DNA from: Sophora flavescens
Taxonomy: Eukaryota > Streptophyta > Magnoliopsida > Fabales > Fabaceae
DNA: 64,000 bases
Assembly (NCBI GenBank): GCA_030762895.1
Contig: CM061067.1
Coordinates: forward strand, 167,398,518-167,462,517
Direction of reading: 5' to 3'
The position numbers and the translations under genes are program-made. The notes under the pieces are model-generated. The model worked only from the letters and a program-made list of their open reading frames with translations. It ran no database searches and was not told where the DNA came from. Positions 1 to 11,857 of this stretch are shown one piece after another; positions within the stretch are counted from its first letter, which is position 1; each line of letters starts with the position of its first letter.

Positions 1-333
1 GGCTAGTTTGTTAAATGTGGAGATGGACAATTAAAATATTTAATTTACCGTAATGCATTTAAACATTGAATTTATTAATGTATTGATTTATTACAATGAT
101 TACACCACATAATTCAACTTCTAGCATTTCTCTAACGTTTTATCACTATAACCGTGTGGCTATTAGGCATTGTAGTACATGGCTCACTAAGGGCTGGCCC
201 AACATATTGTAGGTTTTTTGATCAAACTGGGTTCCTTTTAGAAACTATTTACCAGTTTAGGGTTATTCTGAAACTATTTATCAATGGGGGGTCGTTTTGA
301 ATATTTTATTATTTTTCGGTCTGACGGGTCAAA

Positions 334-468
334 GGCGCCATTTGCAGATGGTGCCAACTGCAGTGGCGCCTACACTTTATATAAAAAAAAATAATCAAAA
401 GGGGAGGCGCCAACTACAGTGGCGCCTGTGCCCTACGTACTGCTACAGTAGCACTACTGTAGCAGTAC
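334..468. repeat. GGCGCC inverted pairs and a perfect 32-bp palindrome
   Basis: Four GGCGCC sites occur at 334, 365, 406 and 421. The pair at 405-427 forms an inverted repeat around ACTACAG-type sequence. Directly after it, 437-468 is a perfect inverted repeat with 15-bp arms (GTACTGCTACAGTAG) and a 2-bp centre. No ORF of substance overlaps. This looks like a piece of a dispersed plant repeat, but the family is not recognised. Confidence 0.6.
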
Positions 469-737
469 TTTTTTTAAAAAAAAATTTGTTTTTTTAAAAA
501 AAATAAAAATTTTATTTCTAAAAAAACCCATTCACCAGATAATGAACTGAATTCACCATATATTTATACATGATTCACCAGATATTTACACATACTTAAC
601 TAAAAAATTTATTTCTCAAAAAAGTCTACATATTGTTTTGGGATGAATTTTACCTTTACTCTTTTTATATGATTCTGACCCTTTTTATGGCAATTAATGC
701 ACCTTTCTGCGCCATTTTAATACTCCGGCTGAGACAA

Positions 738-3700
738 TGAGACATGTAACACCCCCTTGGTGCTACATGTTGAAACTAAAAGACTGAAAATAATTACGCT
801 GGTTGCTTTTGGAAAAATATAATTTTCTCTATTTCATAACTTTCTTGAAAATTAGTGATAAATTTTTTTTTTTTCATTTCCTTAAACTATACAACCCAAA
901 CTGTTATAATTAACAAACAACCGAATACATATATATGCATCAATAAGGTTTTACATATGGCCTGTTATATTACAATCATTTATTTAAGCCATAGCATAAG
1001 GAAAACACACATAAACTAAATCTATATAGTAGAGGTATTACTTTCCAAAATTAAACCCAAATCCGAATCCTACAGCTGGTCACACTTAATAATCCCCATT
1101 GGGAAATCCTCCCGAGACTCCCCGCCCGCAGAAGTACCCAGGTTTGTCCTCCACACGCTTAGTCATCGGCCCTCATCAAAGTGCAGGGAACGTATTCCGG
1201 TGTACGATATAAGAGACTCATTTGGCTCGTCTGTACTCGAATATATATATTGAAGCATAGTAGAAACCCAACATGAAAATAAATAAAGCAAGGGTGAGAT
1301 ACCATCATTGAGTTTTCATCATGATAACTACATGCACGACACTCAAACAACCATCATGTATAAATATTATAAATATTTCCTACCAATGGGATTCATACCT
1401 GATCATCCAATAGTAAATTTTCAAAAATGCATGACACTTCAATATCCATTCCTGTGATTCTTGACCTTTATTCTCCAGGAGATTCCTAACTTCCCTTCTT
1501 GAGCAATGATTAGGGTGCGATACCCTTAACACAATTGTCTCATGAGATCGGCCTCTAAATTTAGGTCCGACTCCAATTGTTCAGGGAATATCACGATGGA
1601 GCACCTAAAATAATATTGGAATAGTTCCCTATTGAGTACATTCGTGTTAGGGTAAACCAATTCCACGACCCGAGGTTGCAAGGCCCCAAGTATTCGCTGG
1701 ATTTTGAAGCCCGAATGTCCCTAAGACCCAAAGACCCTAGAATTTATCTTTGGTCCGTAACTAACCAATTTACCCAATTCACCCTTTGTGAAATTGTAGC
1801 TCGATACCCAAGGCATGTCCGCCCAAATATGGCATGTTTGCCATACTATGCATGTAAAATCCTTTGTTATCGTAATTGTTCTTTGTTGTTTATTTTTGCT
1901 GTCAAGACTTAAAGCTCCCAACTACCCTTCCTTAGGTATTCCAATTCCTTTCCTTTCCAAGTACGATTTCCTTTTAGGAACACTAGCCCGACATCTCGGC
2001 AATCTAGGTCCTTATACTTTCCTTGATTTTTCCCCAAAGAATTTTCGTTCAGTGAAACACAAATACCAAAAACAAAACTCCGAAAACTTATCCAAGTTTG
2101 TCGAAAATTTTCGCTGTTCTTAAATTCTTTTCCAACAAAATCCTTTTCCGATGAAATTCGTTTTAAAACGTAACGAAAATCATTTTCCCCTTAAATCCTT
2201 TATTTTTATTTCTGAAAATCTGTTAATTCTTTTTTTAAAAATCATTTCTAACACCTATATTCATTTTTCTCATGTAAAAAGAGCATTTTTTTCCTCATAC
2301 TGCCGTTAGGTATTTTCACGGTTACATACGCGCGGTTGCTCATTAAATTATTCTTTTATTAAAACTCGTTAAAATATTATTATTTTTAAATAAAAACTAA
2401 ATCCACCAATTTTCAAAAATATTATATTTCCCTTAAAATTTTTTTTTAACGTTTTATCTTTACTTTTCAATAAGCACTAACTAGGTGTCGAGCTTCGATC
2501 AATCATAAAAATCAACAAAAATTTCATACAACACAATTTATCACATGCTTTCACAACCAACAATAAATTCACACATCGCAATTTATAGCATGCTTTCACA
2601 GATAAATCATGCACCACAGAATATTATGCAATAATTTTAAAACAAACACCACAAACTATAACCATTAATTACAGACACACCAAACAATTTATACACATAG
2701 TTATCGAAGCTCCTCAGGCAAACTCCCCTTACCTTTGAAGATTCAAGTTCTGATTCAACGAAGTCTCGAGTTTCAAGTCCGGTTTCCTCCACGAACTCCG
2801 AACAACAACTACTAACACAATCCTTCACAAAACAACACATAACTAATTAAACTTAAAAAAAATCTATTTTTCCTATGGGTATAGTTTCTGCCCAAGCTAA
2901 GAAAATAGGTTCAAGGTTTTCAAAATTATACATACTCTTAGATCTATAACCTTAGAGTAGTGTAGAGTTAAAACAAGTTATCATAAGTTGAAAAATGAAA
3001 CAAAATCTTTCAACTCCTCAAGAAAATAATTTCGGCCATGAATAAAATAATGGCTTAGAGATTTGATTTTTATTCAAAATCATGGACTCAACATATATAT
3101 GAATTATAAGATTGAATCAAGCAAGACTAGTTAACAAAATGAACAAAGTCCTCCCCCACTAGAAACTGGGGTTCGGCCTTGACAAAATAAAAGGGCACGA
3201 AATTTTTTTTTGTTTGGTGTATCCTCTTGGATCTTAAATATAGAGAGGATAATAAGATCATAGAAATTGGTTTCACTTTAAAAGGATTTTTCTATGATTT
3301 TCTATGAATTTTCAAAGTTTCTAGATCTAGGAATTGAAAAACATGATCAAGACTTCAAATCACAAAAATCAATGAAGAACATGATGATGATTGAGTGAGA
3401 AAAGCATGATATACCTCTTGGAAATGAAAAATGGGCAAGGAATCACCTACTTCCTTCACAAAATCAAGCTATGGTACTTAGAGCTTTAATGGCAAAAATG
3501 GCAAAGCTTGATGGAGAAGATGAAGATTGCCTTTTATAGAAGTGAAAATGGGCCTCTTGGCTTCATAGGGTCGTGGCCTTTGAGGGTTAAAAGGGTCCAA
3601 CACACAAAATTTCAAGGACAAAGTAGTAATCTCACAAAATGGCATTTTTGTGGTATTATTACAACATAAGGACAAAATGGTCATTTCCCAAAAAGCAATC

Positions 3701-4339
3701 ATGACCAACATGTGGTGAGAAATGAGTGAGGATGTGGCTGATTTGTGTCCACAAATTGTGGGGCAAATTTGTCATTTCGATGAAAGTTCAAGGGTAAAAA
3801 TCGTCCAAGGGCAAACCAGTCTTTACACTAGTTTAAAGAAATATCTAGATATTTTGTAAATTAATCATGACAAAGGTGAGTCATAAGTGGTGACTCACCC
3901 TACTCACCACAACCATGTGACATGTGTCCCTCGGTGGCCGGTGTCAGGTTCGATCTCTCCGTAGTTCCGTTTCCGACTCCGTTATTCTACCGATTTAGGT
4001 TTTACGCCCGAATCGAGTATAATAACATATTTATTTTGAAAATTTTAAAAATAACCTATATCATTGGAAATGATATATAAACGCTATCTATTTCATTCAC
4101 GGGTCAAAATTAGGTTTTCTGATCAGTAAAATCTTACTGTTAGTGAAAACGCAGACCGGGTTCCGTCTGAATTTTCAACCAAAAATTTCATCGTATACTT
4201 ATAAAAATAAGTATGATATGAATATGACTTTGGTTTTCCCAAAATCATTTTCTATTTTTCAGAAAAAAATAAAATAATAAACAAATGTTTGTTTATCGAT
4301 ACAGAAAACAGTAGAAACAGCAGAAATCGGGGTGTTACA
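738..4339 (-). mobile_element. 3' LTR of a Tekay-type chromovirus (about 3.6 kb)
   Basis: On the minus strand the segment starts TGTAACACCCC (4339 downward) and ends in TGTCTCA (738), giving TG...CA ends. It directly follows the polypurine-like end of a chromovirus pol gene lying at higher coordinates. Internal stretches, for example near 3250-3350, are clearly similar to the LTRs at 52970-56147 and 61310-64000 of this window, which share orientation and comparable ends. The left boundary could be a few bases off, because TGAGACA occurs twice at 729-744. No gene is seen inside; short frames here are chance. The 5' LTR and a target duplication are not present, because the element is cut at 5360. 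Confidence 0.75.
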
Positions 4340-4366
4340 TTACTACCCCACTAAAAAAAAATTTCG
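4340..4366 (-). other. Polypurine tract of the chromovirus
   Basis: Read on the minus strand, a T run followed by AGTGGGGTAGTAA abuts the LTR start TGTAACACCCC. This is the expected plus-strand primer position immediately upstream of a 3' LTR. Confidence 0.55.
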
Positions 4367-4375
4367 TCCTCGAAA

Positions 4376-5359
4376 TTACGTACCTGGAAAAAGATCAGGA
4401 TATTGTAACTTCATCTTGTCCTCAGATTCCCATGTTGCCTCTCCCGTTGTCTTATTCCAAATAACCTTGACTAAGGAAATTTGTTTACCCCTGAGCTGCT
4501 TAATCCTCTTATCCTCGATTCGTACAGGTGAAGTCTCATAAGACAAGTTTTCTTTTAATTGTACTTCATCGGGTTCAATTATATGAGAGCGATCAGGAAT
4601 ATACTTCCTCAATTGTGAGACATGAAAAACACTATGAATATTTGAAAGAAAAGGTGGTAAAGCAATTTGATAGGCTACTGGACCAATACGGCGAAGAATT
4701 TGGTAAGGTCCGATAAATTTTGGAGTGAGTTTTCTTAAAACTCTACCTACCCCAGTCGTGGGTGTGACTCTCAAAAATACATGTTCTCCTTCTTGGAATT
4801 CTAGGGGTCGTCTCTTCTGATCAGAGTAACTCTTCTGCCTGCTTTGTGCCGTTCTCATCTTCTCACGGATTTGTTTAACCTTTTCTCGTTTTTTCTTTGT
4901 ACAATTTCTGGTCCTAAAATCGTGCTTTCTCCATCTTGATACCAACACACAGGTGTTTGACATTTCCTTCCGTATAAGGCCTCATAGGGTGCCATCCCTA
5001 TACTTGAGTGAAAACTGTTGTTGTATGTGAATTCGATAAGTGGCAAAAGATCATCCCAACTTCCTCGATTCTCTAAGACACATGCTCTCAGCAAGTCTTT
5101 TAACGATTGAATCGTCCTCTCTGTTTGTCCATCAGTTTGAGGATGATAAGCTGAACTTAAGCGTAACTTAGTTCCCAGCGCTTGATGTAAACTTCCCCAA
5201 AAACGTGAAGTGAACTTCGGGTCTCTATCCGAAACAATACTCGATGGTACTCCATGAAGTCTAATCACTTCTCTGATATAAACTTCAGTCAGCTTTTCCA
5301 CGGTGTAGTTGATCTTAACAGGTAAGAAGTGTGCGGACTTCGTTAGCTTGTCAACTGAG
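4376..5359 (-). pseudogene. Chromovirus pol remnant: integrase core, GPY/F module and chromodomain
   Basis: This is the C-terminal part of a Ty3/gypsy polyprotein read on the minus strand. Reading from 5359, the frame shows VDKLTKSAHF, then the integrase core with VSDRDPKF (second catalytic Asp), HPQTDGQTE (catalytic Glu region) and MAPYEALYGRKC, a signature common in Tekay/Del elements. A frameshift near 4900 separates this frame (down to 4855) from the next (4963-4376), which holds KFIGPYQIL (GPY/F module) and ends in a chromodomain-like KVIWNK...ATWESED. The chromodomain is thought to steer integration to heterochromatin. Upstream protease, RT and RNase H are absent because the sequence stops at 5360, where a different element begins. 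The frameshift and truncation make it non-functional. Confidence 0.88.
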
Positions 5360-5715
5360 AAGTGCTCTTGGAATGTGAAGTTGAGTGAAAAGTTGACAGC
5401 CTTGACGAATTTGAGCGAATGAGTGAAATATTACATACCCTTGTGAGGAAGGCAATTGTTTGAAATTGGTGATCTTCCTTTTGTGTGTGACTCTGATCCT
5501 CAGCTTAGAGTAGTGATGGCATGAATGATAAGTTCTCAATTGTTTAAAGTAAATGAATGTGGGGATTACATTAATGTAGGGGGAGATCATTGGAGAAAAA
5601 CTGTTTTGATTGCATGAAATTTGTGCGAAATCGATTGATTCCTTTAGGCTTGCCAAGTCTTGAGTCCGTTTTGAGTTTTAGCTTGCTTGGGGATAAGCAA
5701 GGTTTAAGTTTGGGG
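5360..5715 (+). repeat. Duplicated 3' internal fragment ending in a polypurine tract
   Basis: This 356-bp segment is nearly identical to 9976-10332, the sequence just upstream of the second LTR, and it ends in the same purine-rich AAGTTTGGGG. It lies upstream of the left LTR, where foreign target DNA would be expected. It therefore represents the 3' internal end of a preceding element copy, or a recombination product. Its left edge joins broken chromovirus pol. Confidence 0.8.
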
Positions 5716-7222
5716 TGTTTTGATAAGCCTCTGGCTTATCTAGTTTTATGACTAGATGAACTAGGCTTTATGTGCCAATTAGTCGAGTTCACTCTCGTTT
5801 TCGCCCAAATTTGCCTTGTTTTGTTCCTAAGTTGGACTTTGACTCGTTTTGCATCTTTTGTGTAGTTTTTAGCTTATTTTGGGATAGAATTATGCTTTTG
5901 GTGTTTTCACGTCAATAAGTGAAGCTCCGGGAGTCAAGGAAAGTCAAGAAGCAGTGGAAAAAGCACTTCTGGAGATACTCGCCTTGCGAGTGTTTGATCG
6001 CCTCGCGAGACTGAACATCAGATAAAGCAGCAACAGTCATCACTCTGGTTCGCCCCGCGAACAGTATGCTCGCCTCGCGAATCATGAAGACCTGGAAGTC
6101 AGAGACCATCACGGCCTAGCCGTGATGAAGGTCCTGACCTAGAATTGAATCTCGCCCCGCGAAAGCATCTCGCCACGCGAGAGTTTGAAGACACTGGAAG
6201 ACAGAGACACTCACGGTCTAGCCGTGATAAGGGTCACGGCTGTGACAGACTGAAGTTGGAAGACTCGCCCCGCTAACACTCCCTCGCCTCGCGAAAATCC
6301 AAACTTGAATGCGCGCCAAAACTAAAATTCGCGTCGCGATAGTAAGCTCGCCCCGCGAGCGGGCGAGAAACAGAATCCTTATTTAAAGGCTGTTTCAGAT
6401 CAGAAAAGGAGGGAGGTTTTTTTCCACTTGTTTAGATCAGTAGTTGTTACGAATCCTTGTTTCTCTTTGGAGCTGCGTCTCCTCTTTTCCTTTTCTTTTT
6501 ATTTTACGATGGTGATTATGTCCGATTGTTTGTCTATGAGCATGAGGAACTAATCCCCTCGTCCGAGGGATCAATGAAGCCGCCCATGGCGGTATAGTGT
6601 TCTTGTGATGTATGTTTCTCTCCCCTTCTCTTATGAATGTTTTCCAATTCTGTTTTGATTGCGTTGATCATATGTATTGCGTGATTAACTAGTTAAACGT
6701 GTTTGAGGCCGAACGGCGATTCGCGTTTTAGAACTTGGATTGGAATCACTAATTGAATAATGAGCACGACAGTGGATTTAGGAGATTAGTGCAACCTTAT
6801 AGGGAACAAGAATTAATAGAATTCAAGATTAGGATTATGAGACCTAGTAAGTAATTAATCCAATCGTCGAATACGTCCTATTGAGCACGACAGTGGATAT
6901 AGGAGAAATTGGGGGTCCCGGTTGACATTGTAATTGAACTTAGGGAGGAATTTATCATCACTTGGGTACTATACATGATTGGGTAGGTGGATTTTAGACC
7001 TTGGATATTTTAATTCCAGATTTTTAGTTAATTATTTTATTAGATTTGTTAAATTGAATTCAATCCTATCTTCTCTCTCAACCACCTTCTGTAACTTGAC
7101 CAACGTATCGGATTTCCCGCGGATTGGTCGAATTGGTAGCCCAATCCCTGAGTTCGACCTCGGTAATTACTTACCGTGTTTCTTTTATTACTTGCGACGA
7201 CCCGGTACACTTGCCGGCGTCA
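5716..7222 (+). mobile_element. Left LTR of non-autonomous Tat/Athila-type element
   Basis: This 1507-bp LTR (TGTTTTGATAAG...GGCGTCA) is nearly identical to 10333-11849; the visible difference is a 10-bp gain at about 10515 and scattered substitutions, indicating recent insertion. A TATTTAAAG box at 6380-6388 is followed by a CT-rich leader and is the likely promoter. Upstream of it, 5975-6365 is packed with CG-rich near-palindromes of the type CTCGCCTCGCGAG and CTCGCCCCGCGA, plus two ACGG(C/T)CTAGCCGTGAT copies, which resemble an enhancer array. Short reading frames at 6979-7374 are not supported as genes. Confidence 0.85.
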
Positions 7223-7233
7223 CATCAAGTTTT

Positions 7234-7250
7234 TGGCGCCGTTGCCGGGG
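7234..7250 (+). other. Primer binding site for tRNA-Asp
   Basis: TGGCGCCGTTGCCGGGG is the complement of the 3' end of plant tRNA-Asp(GUC). It lies 11 bp after the LTR end. tRNA-Asp priming is typical of Tat and Athila lineage elements. Confidence 0.88.
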
Positions 7251-7380
7251 ATTGGCACAACCAATTTTCCTAATTTTAGGGAAGTTTGATTATTTGGTTA
7301 AGTTATTTTTATTTTTTTTATTTTTTTTATTTTATTTTATTTTTATTTGCTATTATCTCTCTCTACTTTTTTGATTCCAC

Positions 7381-8511
7381 TTGGTCTTGCCTTGTTTTGT
7401 ATGCGAGGTACACGAGGGAATGCTTCCGGGTTGCGAATATTGTAATGGGGACCATGACACTTGGAGCTGTCCGTTCTACTCCTCTCGAGAATATGTGGAC
7501 TCATGCCATAATTTCTATGACAGCGTGCCCCAGGACAACTATCAGAGTCAGAATCAGTATTGGGGTTATATGAGTAGAGACCATCCGGATTTATTTTGGA
7601 GTAATGATGGCGGTGGTCTAGCCTGGCAACCACAACCTCAACAGAATTGGCAACCACAACCTTGGGAGTTGGCTCTGGAGAAGATGAACGCGGCAGTTGA
7701 GAAGTTTGCAATCAATACAAGCGCAACCATTGACAAGTTGGCAACTCATACAGGGTTGGCAATTCAGAATCTAGAGATGAAGATTGCCCAACTCGCAAGG
7801 CAACTAAATGAGCATCCCCCAGAGACTTTCCCAGTTGATACCGAGAACGACCCTAAGAACCAATGCAATGCCACAACAACTAGAAGCAGTGGGGTGTTGG
7901 GATATGACTGGGATGTAACTAGTTCTCAGGGAGTTGAGGAAGAACCACCACATGTCGAGGAAGAACAACCGGAGGAAAAGGAATTGACAAGCGACAAGGC
8001 CCCGGAACAGCCACATGTTGAGGAAGAGCAACCTAAGGAAGAGGAGTTGGCAAGGGACAAGGCACCGGAGCAAGGGGGTAGAGAGCAAAATGAAGATAAA
8101 GTGGTAGAGGATTTCACTATGCTTGCCAAGCAACCTGATTTTGATGCGTTAAATAAATATGTTGGCTTGCATGCATGTGTGGACACCGGTAAGTTAGACC
8201 CTCCCACTTGTCTGGCACACTTCCTCGAGAAAACACCATTTGCCCCGAGAGGAAGTGAGTTCATAATTACAGAGGTCAATGGAGTTTTCACACTCAGACT
8301 TGGTGGAAGTATGGATAGAGTCGTGTTGCTCCTGCGAGGGCCACTTCACAAACCATGGGATCCGGGTGGAAGATCTCACATGATGAGCGTCTCTTGGCCC
8401 TTGTCTCACAGGCTATGGGATCCAGGTGGATGCTTCTTAATAAGTCAAGCTCGGGACGTTAAACAAGCGCTACTTGGGAGGCAACCCAAGATAGGTATCC
8501 TTTATTGTTAG
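7381..8511 (+). CDS. Partial gag-like protein of the non-autonomous element
   Basis: An open frame of 376 codons follows the primer site with no ATG at its start. Near its N-terminus is a zinc knuckle CEYCNGDHDTWSC (C-x2-C-x3-H-x4-C), the form seen in Athila/Tat gag. It is followed by a Q/W/P-rich stretch, a helical segment with the gag-like IQNLEMKIAQLARQL, and an acidic repeat in which VEEEQP and DKAPEQ recur. The usual gag N-terminal part is missing, and no protease, RT or integrase follows, so the element must depend on proteins from a relative. The last part, over the conserved CTACTTGGGAGGCAACCCAAG sequence, may be untranslated. Translation of the frame is uncertain; its origin as retroelement gag is well supported. 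Confidence 0.7.
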   Translation: MVLPCFVCEVHEGMLPGCEYCNGDHDTWSCPFYSSREYVDSCHNFYDSVPQDNYQSQNQYWGYMSRDHPDLFWSNDGGGLAWQPQPQQNWQPQPWELALEKMNAAVEKFAINTSATIDKLATHTGLAIQNLEMKIAQLARQLNEHPPETFPVDTENDPKNQCNATTTRSSGVLGYDWDVTSSQGVEEEPPHVEEEQPEEKELTSDKAPEQPHVEEEQPKEEELARDKAPEQGGREQNEDKVVEDFTMLAKQPDFDALNKYVGLHACVDTGKLDPPTCLAHFLEKTPFAPRGSEFIITEVNGVFTLRLGGSMDRVVLLLRGPLHKPWDPGGRSHMMSVSWPLSHRLWDPGGCFLISQARDVKQALLGRQPKIGILYC

Positions 8512-8518
8512 TTTTTGT

Positions 8519-8523
<5 letters not shown>

Positions 8524-8569
<46 letters not shown>
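8524..8569. repeat. (TA)n microsatellite
   Basis: An uninterrupted TA dinucleotide run of about 23 repeats sits just after the gag-like frame. Confidence 0.97.
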
Positions 8570-8572
<3 letters not shown>

Positions 8573-10332
8573 AAGAGATGCTTGATTCGCCACTCGAATC
8601 CACATTGGCCGCGCGAGACAGAAAGCCCTGAATCTCTGGGGTTGCTCACTTTTCTGTCTCGCGTCACGAGGTATACTTTAGCCTCGCGATTATGGGCATC
8701 ATCATCTGTTGGAATTCCAGAATCGCCTCGCGAGATACTACTAGCCTCGCTATTCTGGAAAGTGTGAATAACAACTTTCCAGATTCGCCTCGCGAGTGAT
8801 CTCTCGCCTCGCGAATATGCAATTAGGGTTTTAAACTGCAGGAGTTCTTCCAGGATGCTATGCAACAGAAGGAAGGCCGTGAGACCAATTGGATGAGGAG
8901 GCAACCATGGAAACTTGATCAGGGAGTATTCTCTCCTCTCCTCACCTTTGTTTTGTTTTTGTTTTTGTTTTTTGTCACTCTTGAATAATTTGAGAAGATC
9001 AAGAGTTTTTGTATGAATGTTGTGTCGGCAAGCTTGTTGGATTTCAATTAAATTGAGCATAGATTGATTGCATGAATTATTTGGACCATTGATGATTTCC
9101 CCCTAGGTTCTGAAATTAGAAAATTTTATCCCCACTTAAAAATTGAAAACTGAACTTTGAGAATTTTATTGTGATTACTTGATTTATGATAAGTTTGGGG
9201 TGAGGGGGTGCACACACTAGGAATTGTATCTCGGTCAAACAATTTGCAAACTGTCCAGGTGAGGATCTGAGCCTCCAACTCTGTTTTTGACTGTGTGAAT
9301 CACTTTTAAGTTGCACTTTCCCGAATTTGCTTGAATCTCTTCATGGTTTGCATGTTCATGTGTTGCATCAAATGATTTAGGCAATTTTCTTTGAATTAAC
9401 TACTTGGCCATAAATTGAACCAACCTTGATGAATGATCCCTAGTTAGCCACATTGAGCCTTGAAGCCTATTGTTCTCGATGACCTTACATTACAAGCCAT
9501 TAACTCAGAAAAACCATGATTTTCCCCTATCCTAGGATTTAGGAGAGTATGGAATTTTAGCTTTGTGAGTGTTGTTGTGGAACTAAGTTTGGGGTGGCTA
9601 CAAGTTCATGAATCATAGTTGAGAAAAAGAAAAACGGAAGTAAGGGCCGAAGGCTTGAGAAAAAAAAAAAGAAAAAGAAAAAGAAAAAGAAAATGGGTGA
9701 TGAAAAGCATTGAATATGTGCCAAAAAGGGCAAAGAAAAATAAATATAAAAAGGAAGAGGTGTGTAGCCACCAAATGCAAGGAAGAGAATAATATGAGAG
9801 TGAATTCAATTGTTGTGATATTAGTTTCATGCTCTCATTGATCCTAGGGACTTAGCCTCTATCCTTTGAATATCTTACCTTGAGCCAGGCCTCATTACAA
9901 CCTTTAAAAGACCTTCTGATGTTGCATGCATGTTTTTGTGGGAACTATTTTTGAGATAAAAATCAAATTCATGGGAAGTGCTCTTGGAATGTGAAGTTGA
10001 GTGAAAAGTTGACAGCCTTGACGAATTTGAGCGAATGAGTGAAATATTACATACCCTTGTGAGGAAGGCAATTGTTTGAAATTGGTGATCTTCCTTTTGT
10101 GTGTGACTCTGATCCTCAGCTTAGAGTAATGATGGCATGAATGATAAGTTCTCAATTGTTTAAAGTAAATGAATGTGGGGATTACATTAATGTAGGGGGG
10201 AGATCATTGGAGAAAAACTGTTTTGATTGCATGAAATTTGTGCGAAATCGATTGATTCCTTTAGGCTTGCCAAGTCTTGAGTCCTTTTTGAGTTTTAGCT
10301 TGCTTGGGGACAAGCAAGGTTTAAGTTTGGGG
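8570..10332 (+). mobile_element. Non-coding 3' internal region of the element
   Basis: No gene is seen. A second cluster of CG-rich near-palindromes of the CGCCTCGCGA type lies at 8590-8820, matching those in the LTRs. An A/G-rich stretch follows at 9615-9760 (AAGAAAAAGAAA runs). The segment ends in the purine-rich AAGTTTGGGG next to the second LTR. Together with the short internal length (about 3.1 kb between LTRs) this marks a non-autonomous derivative. Confidence 0.7.
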
Positions 10333-11849
10333 TGTTTTGATAAGCCTCTGGCTTATCTAGTTTTATGACTAGATGAACTAGGCTTTATGTGCCAATCAGT
10401 CGAGTTCACTCTCGTTTTCGCCCAAATTTGCCTTGTTTTGTTCCTAAGTTGGACTTTGACTCGTTTTGCATCTTTTGTGTAGTTTTTAGCTTATTTTGGG
10501 ATAGAATTATGCTTTTGGTTGCTTTTGGTGTTTTCACGTCAATAAGTGAAGCTCCGGGAGTCAAGGAAAGTCAAGAAGCAGTGGAAAAAGCACTTCTGGA
10601 GATACTCGCCTCGCGAGTGTTTGATCGCCTCGCGAGACTGAACATCAGCTAAAGCAGCAACAGTCATCACTCTGGTTCGCCCCGCGAACAGTATGCTCGC
10701 CTCGCGAATCATGAAGACCTGGAAGTCAGAGACCATCACGGCCTAGCCGTGATGAAGGTCACAGCCTAGAATTGAATCTCGCCCCGCGAAAGCATCTCGC
10801 CACGCGAGAGTTTGAAGACACTGGAAGACAGAGACACTCACGGTCTAGCCGTGATAAGGGTCACGGCTGTGACAGACTGAAGTTGGAAGACTCGCCCCGC
10901 TAACACTCCCTCGCCTCGAGAAAATCCAAACTTGAATGCGCGCCAAAACTAAAATTCGCGTCGCGATAGTAAGCTCGCCCCGCGAGCGGGCGAGAAACAG
11001 AATCCTTATTTAAAGGCTGTTTCAGATCAGAAAAGGAGGGAGGTTTTTTTCCACTTGTTTAGATCAGTAGTTGTTACGAATCCTTGTTTCTCTTTGGAGC
11101 TGCGTCTCCTCTTTTCCTTTTCTTTTTATTTTACGATGGTGATTATGTCCGATTGTTTGTCTATGAGCATGAGGAACTAATCCCCTCGTCCGAGGGATCA
11201 ATGAAGCCGCCCATGGCGGTATAGTGTTCTTGTGATGTATGTTTCTCTCCCCTTCTCTTATGAATGTTTTCCAATTCTGTTTTGATTGCGTTGATCATAT
11301 GTATTGCGTGATTAACTAGTTAAACGTGTTTGAGGCCGAACGACGATTCGCGTTTTAGAACTTGGATTGGAATCACTAATTGAATAATGAGCACGACAGT
11401 GGATTTAGGAGATTAGTGCAACCTTATAGGGAACAAGAATTAATAGAATTCGAGATTAGGATTATGTGACCTAGTAAGTAATTAATCCAATCGTCGAATA
11501 CGTCCTATTGAGCACGACAGTGGATATAGGAGAAATTGGGGGTCCCGGTTGACATTGTAATTGAACTTAGGGAGGAATTCATCATCACTTGGGTACTATA
11601 CATGATTGGGTAGGTGGATTTTAGACCTTGGATATTTTAATTCCAGATTTTTAGTTAATTATTTTATTAGATTTGTTAAATTGAATTCAATCCTATCTTC
11701 TCTCTCAACCACCTTCTGTAACTTGACCAACGTATCGGATTTCCCGCGGATTGGTCGAATTGGTAGCCCAATCCCTGAGTTCGACCTCGGTAATTACTTA
11801 CCGTGTTTCTTTTATTACTTGCGACGACCCGGTACACTTGCCGGCGTCA
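10333..11849 (+). mobile_element. Right LTR of non-autonomous Tat/Athila-type element
   Basis: This 1517-bp copy matches the left LTR (5716-7222) almost base for base and ends GGCGTCA at 11849, where the two copies diverge. It carries the same TATTTAAAG box and CGCCTCGCGAG-type motif array (10600-10990). The flank at 11850 is not chromovirus pol, so the right edge is not the simple partner of the left edge. Confidence 0.88.
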
Positions 11850-11857
11850 CCAACAGT

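Noticed and set aside
1159..3711. Short open frames within the left LTR as possible genes
   Set aside because: No conserved features, all under 110 codons, and they lie inside an LTR with related copies elsewhere in the window.
7343..8291. Minus-strand frames opposite the gag-like ORF
   Set aside because: They mirror the biased codons of the gag frame; the plus strand has the zinc knuckle and element context.
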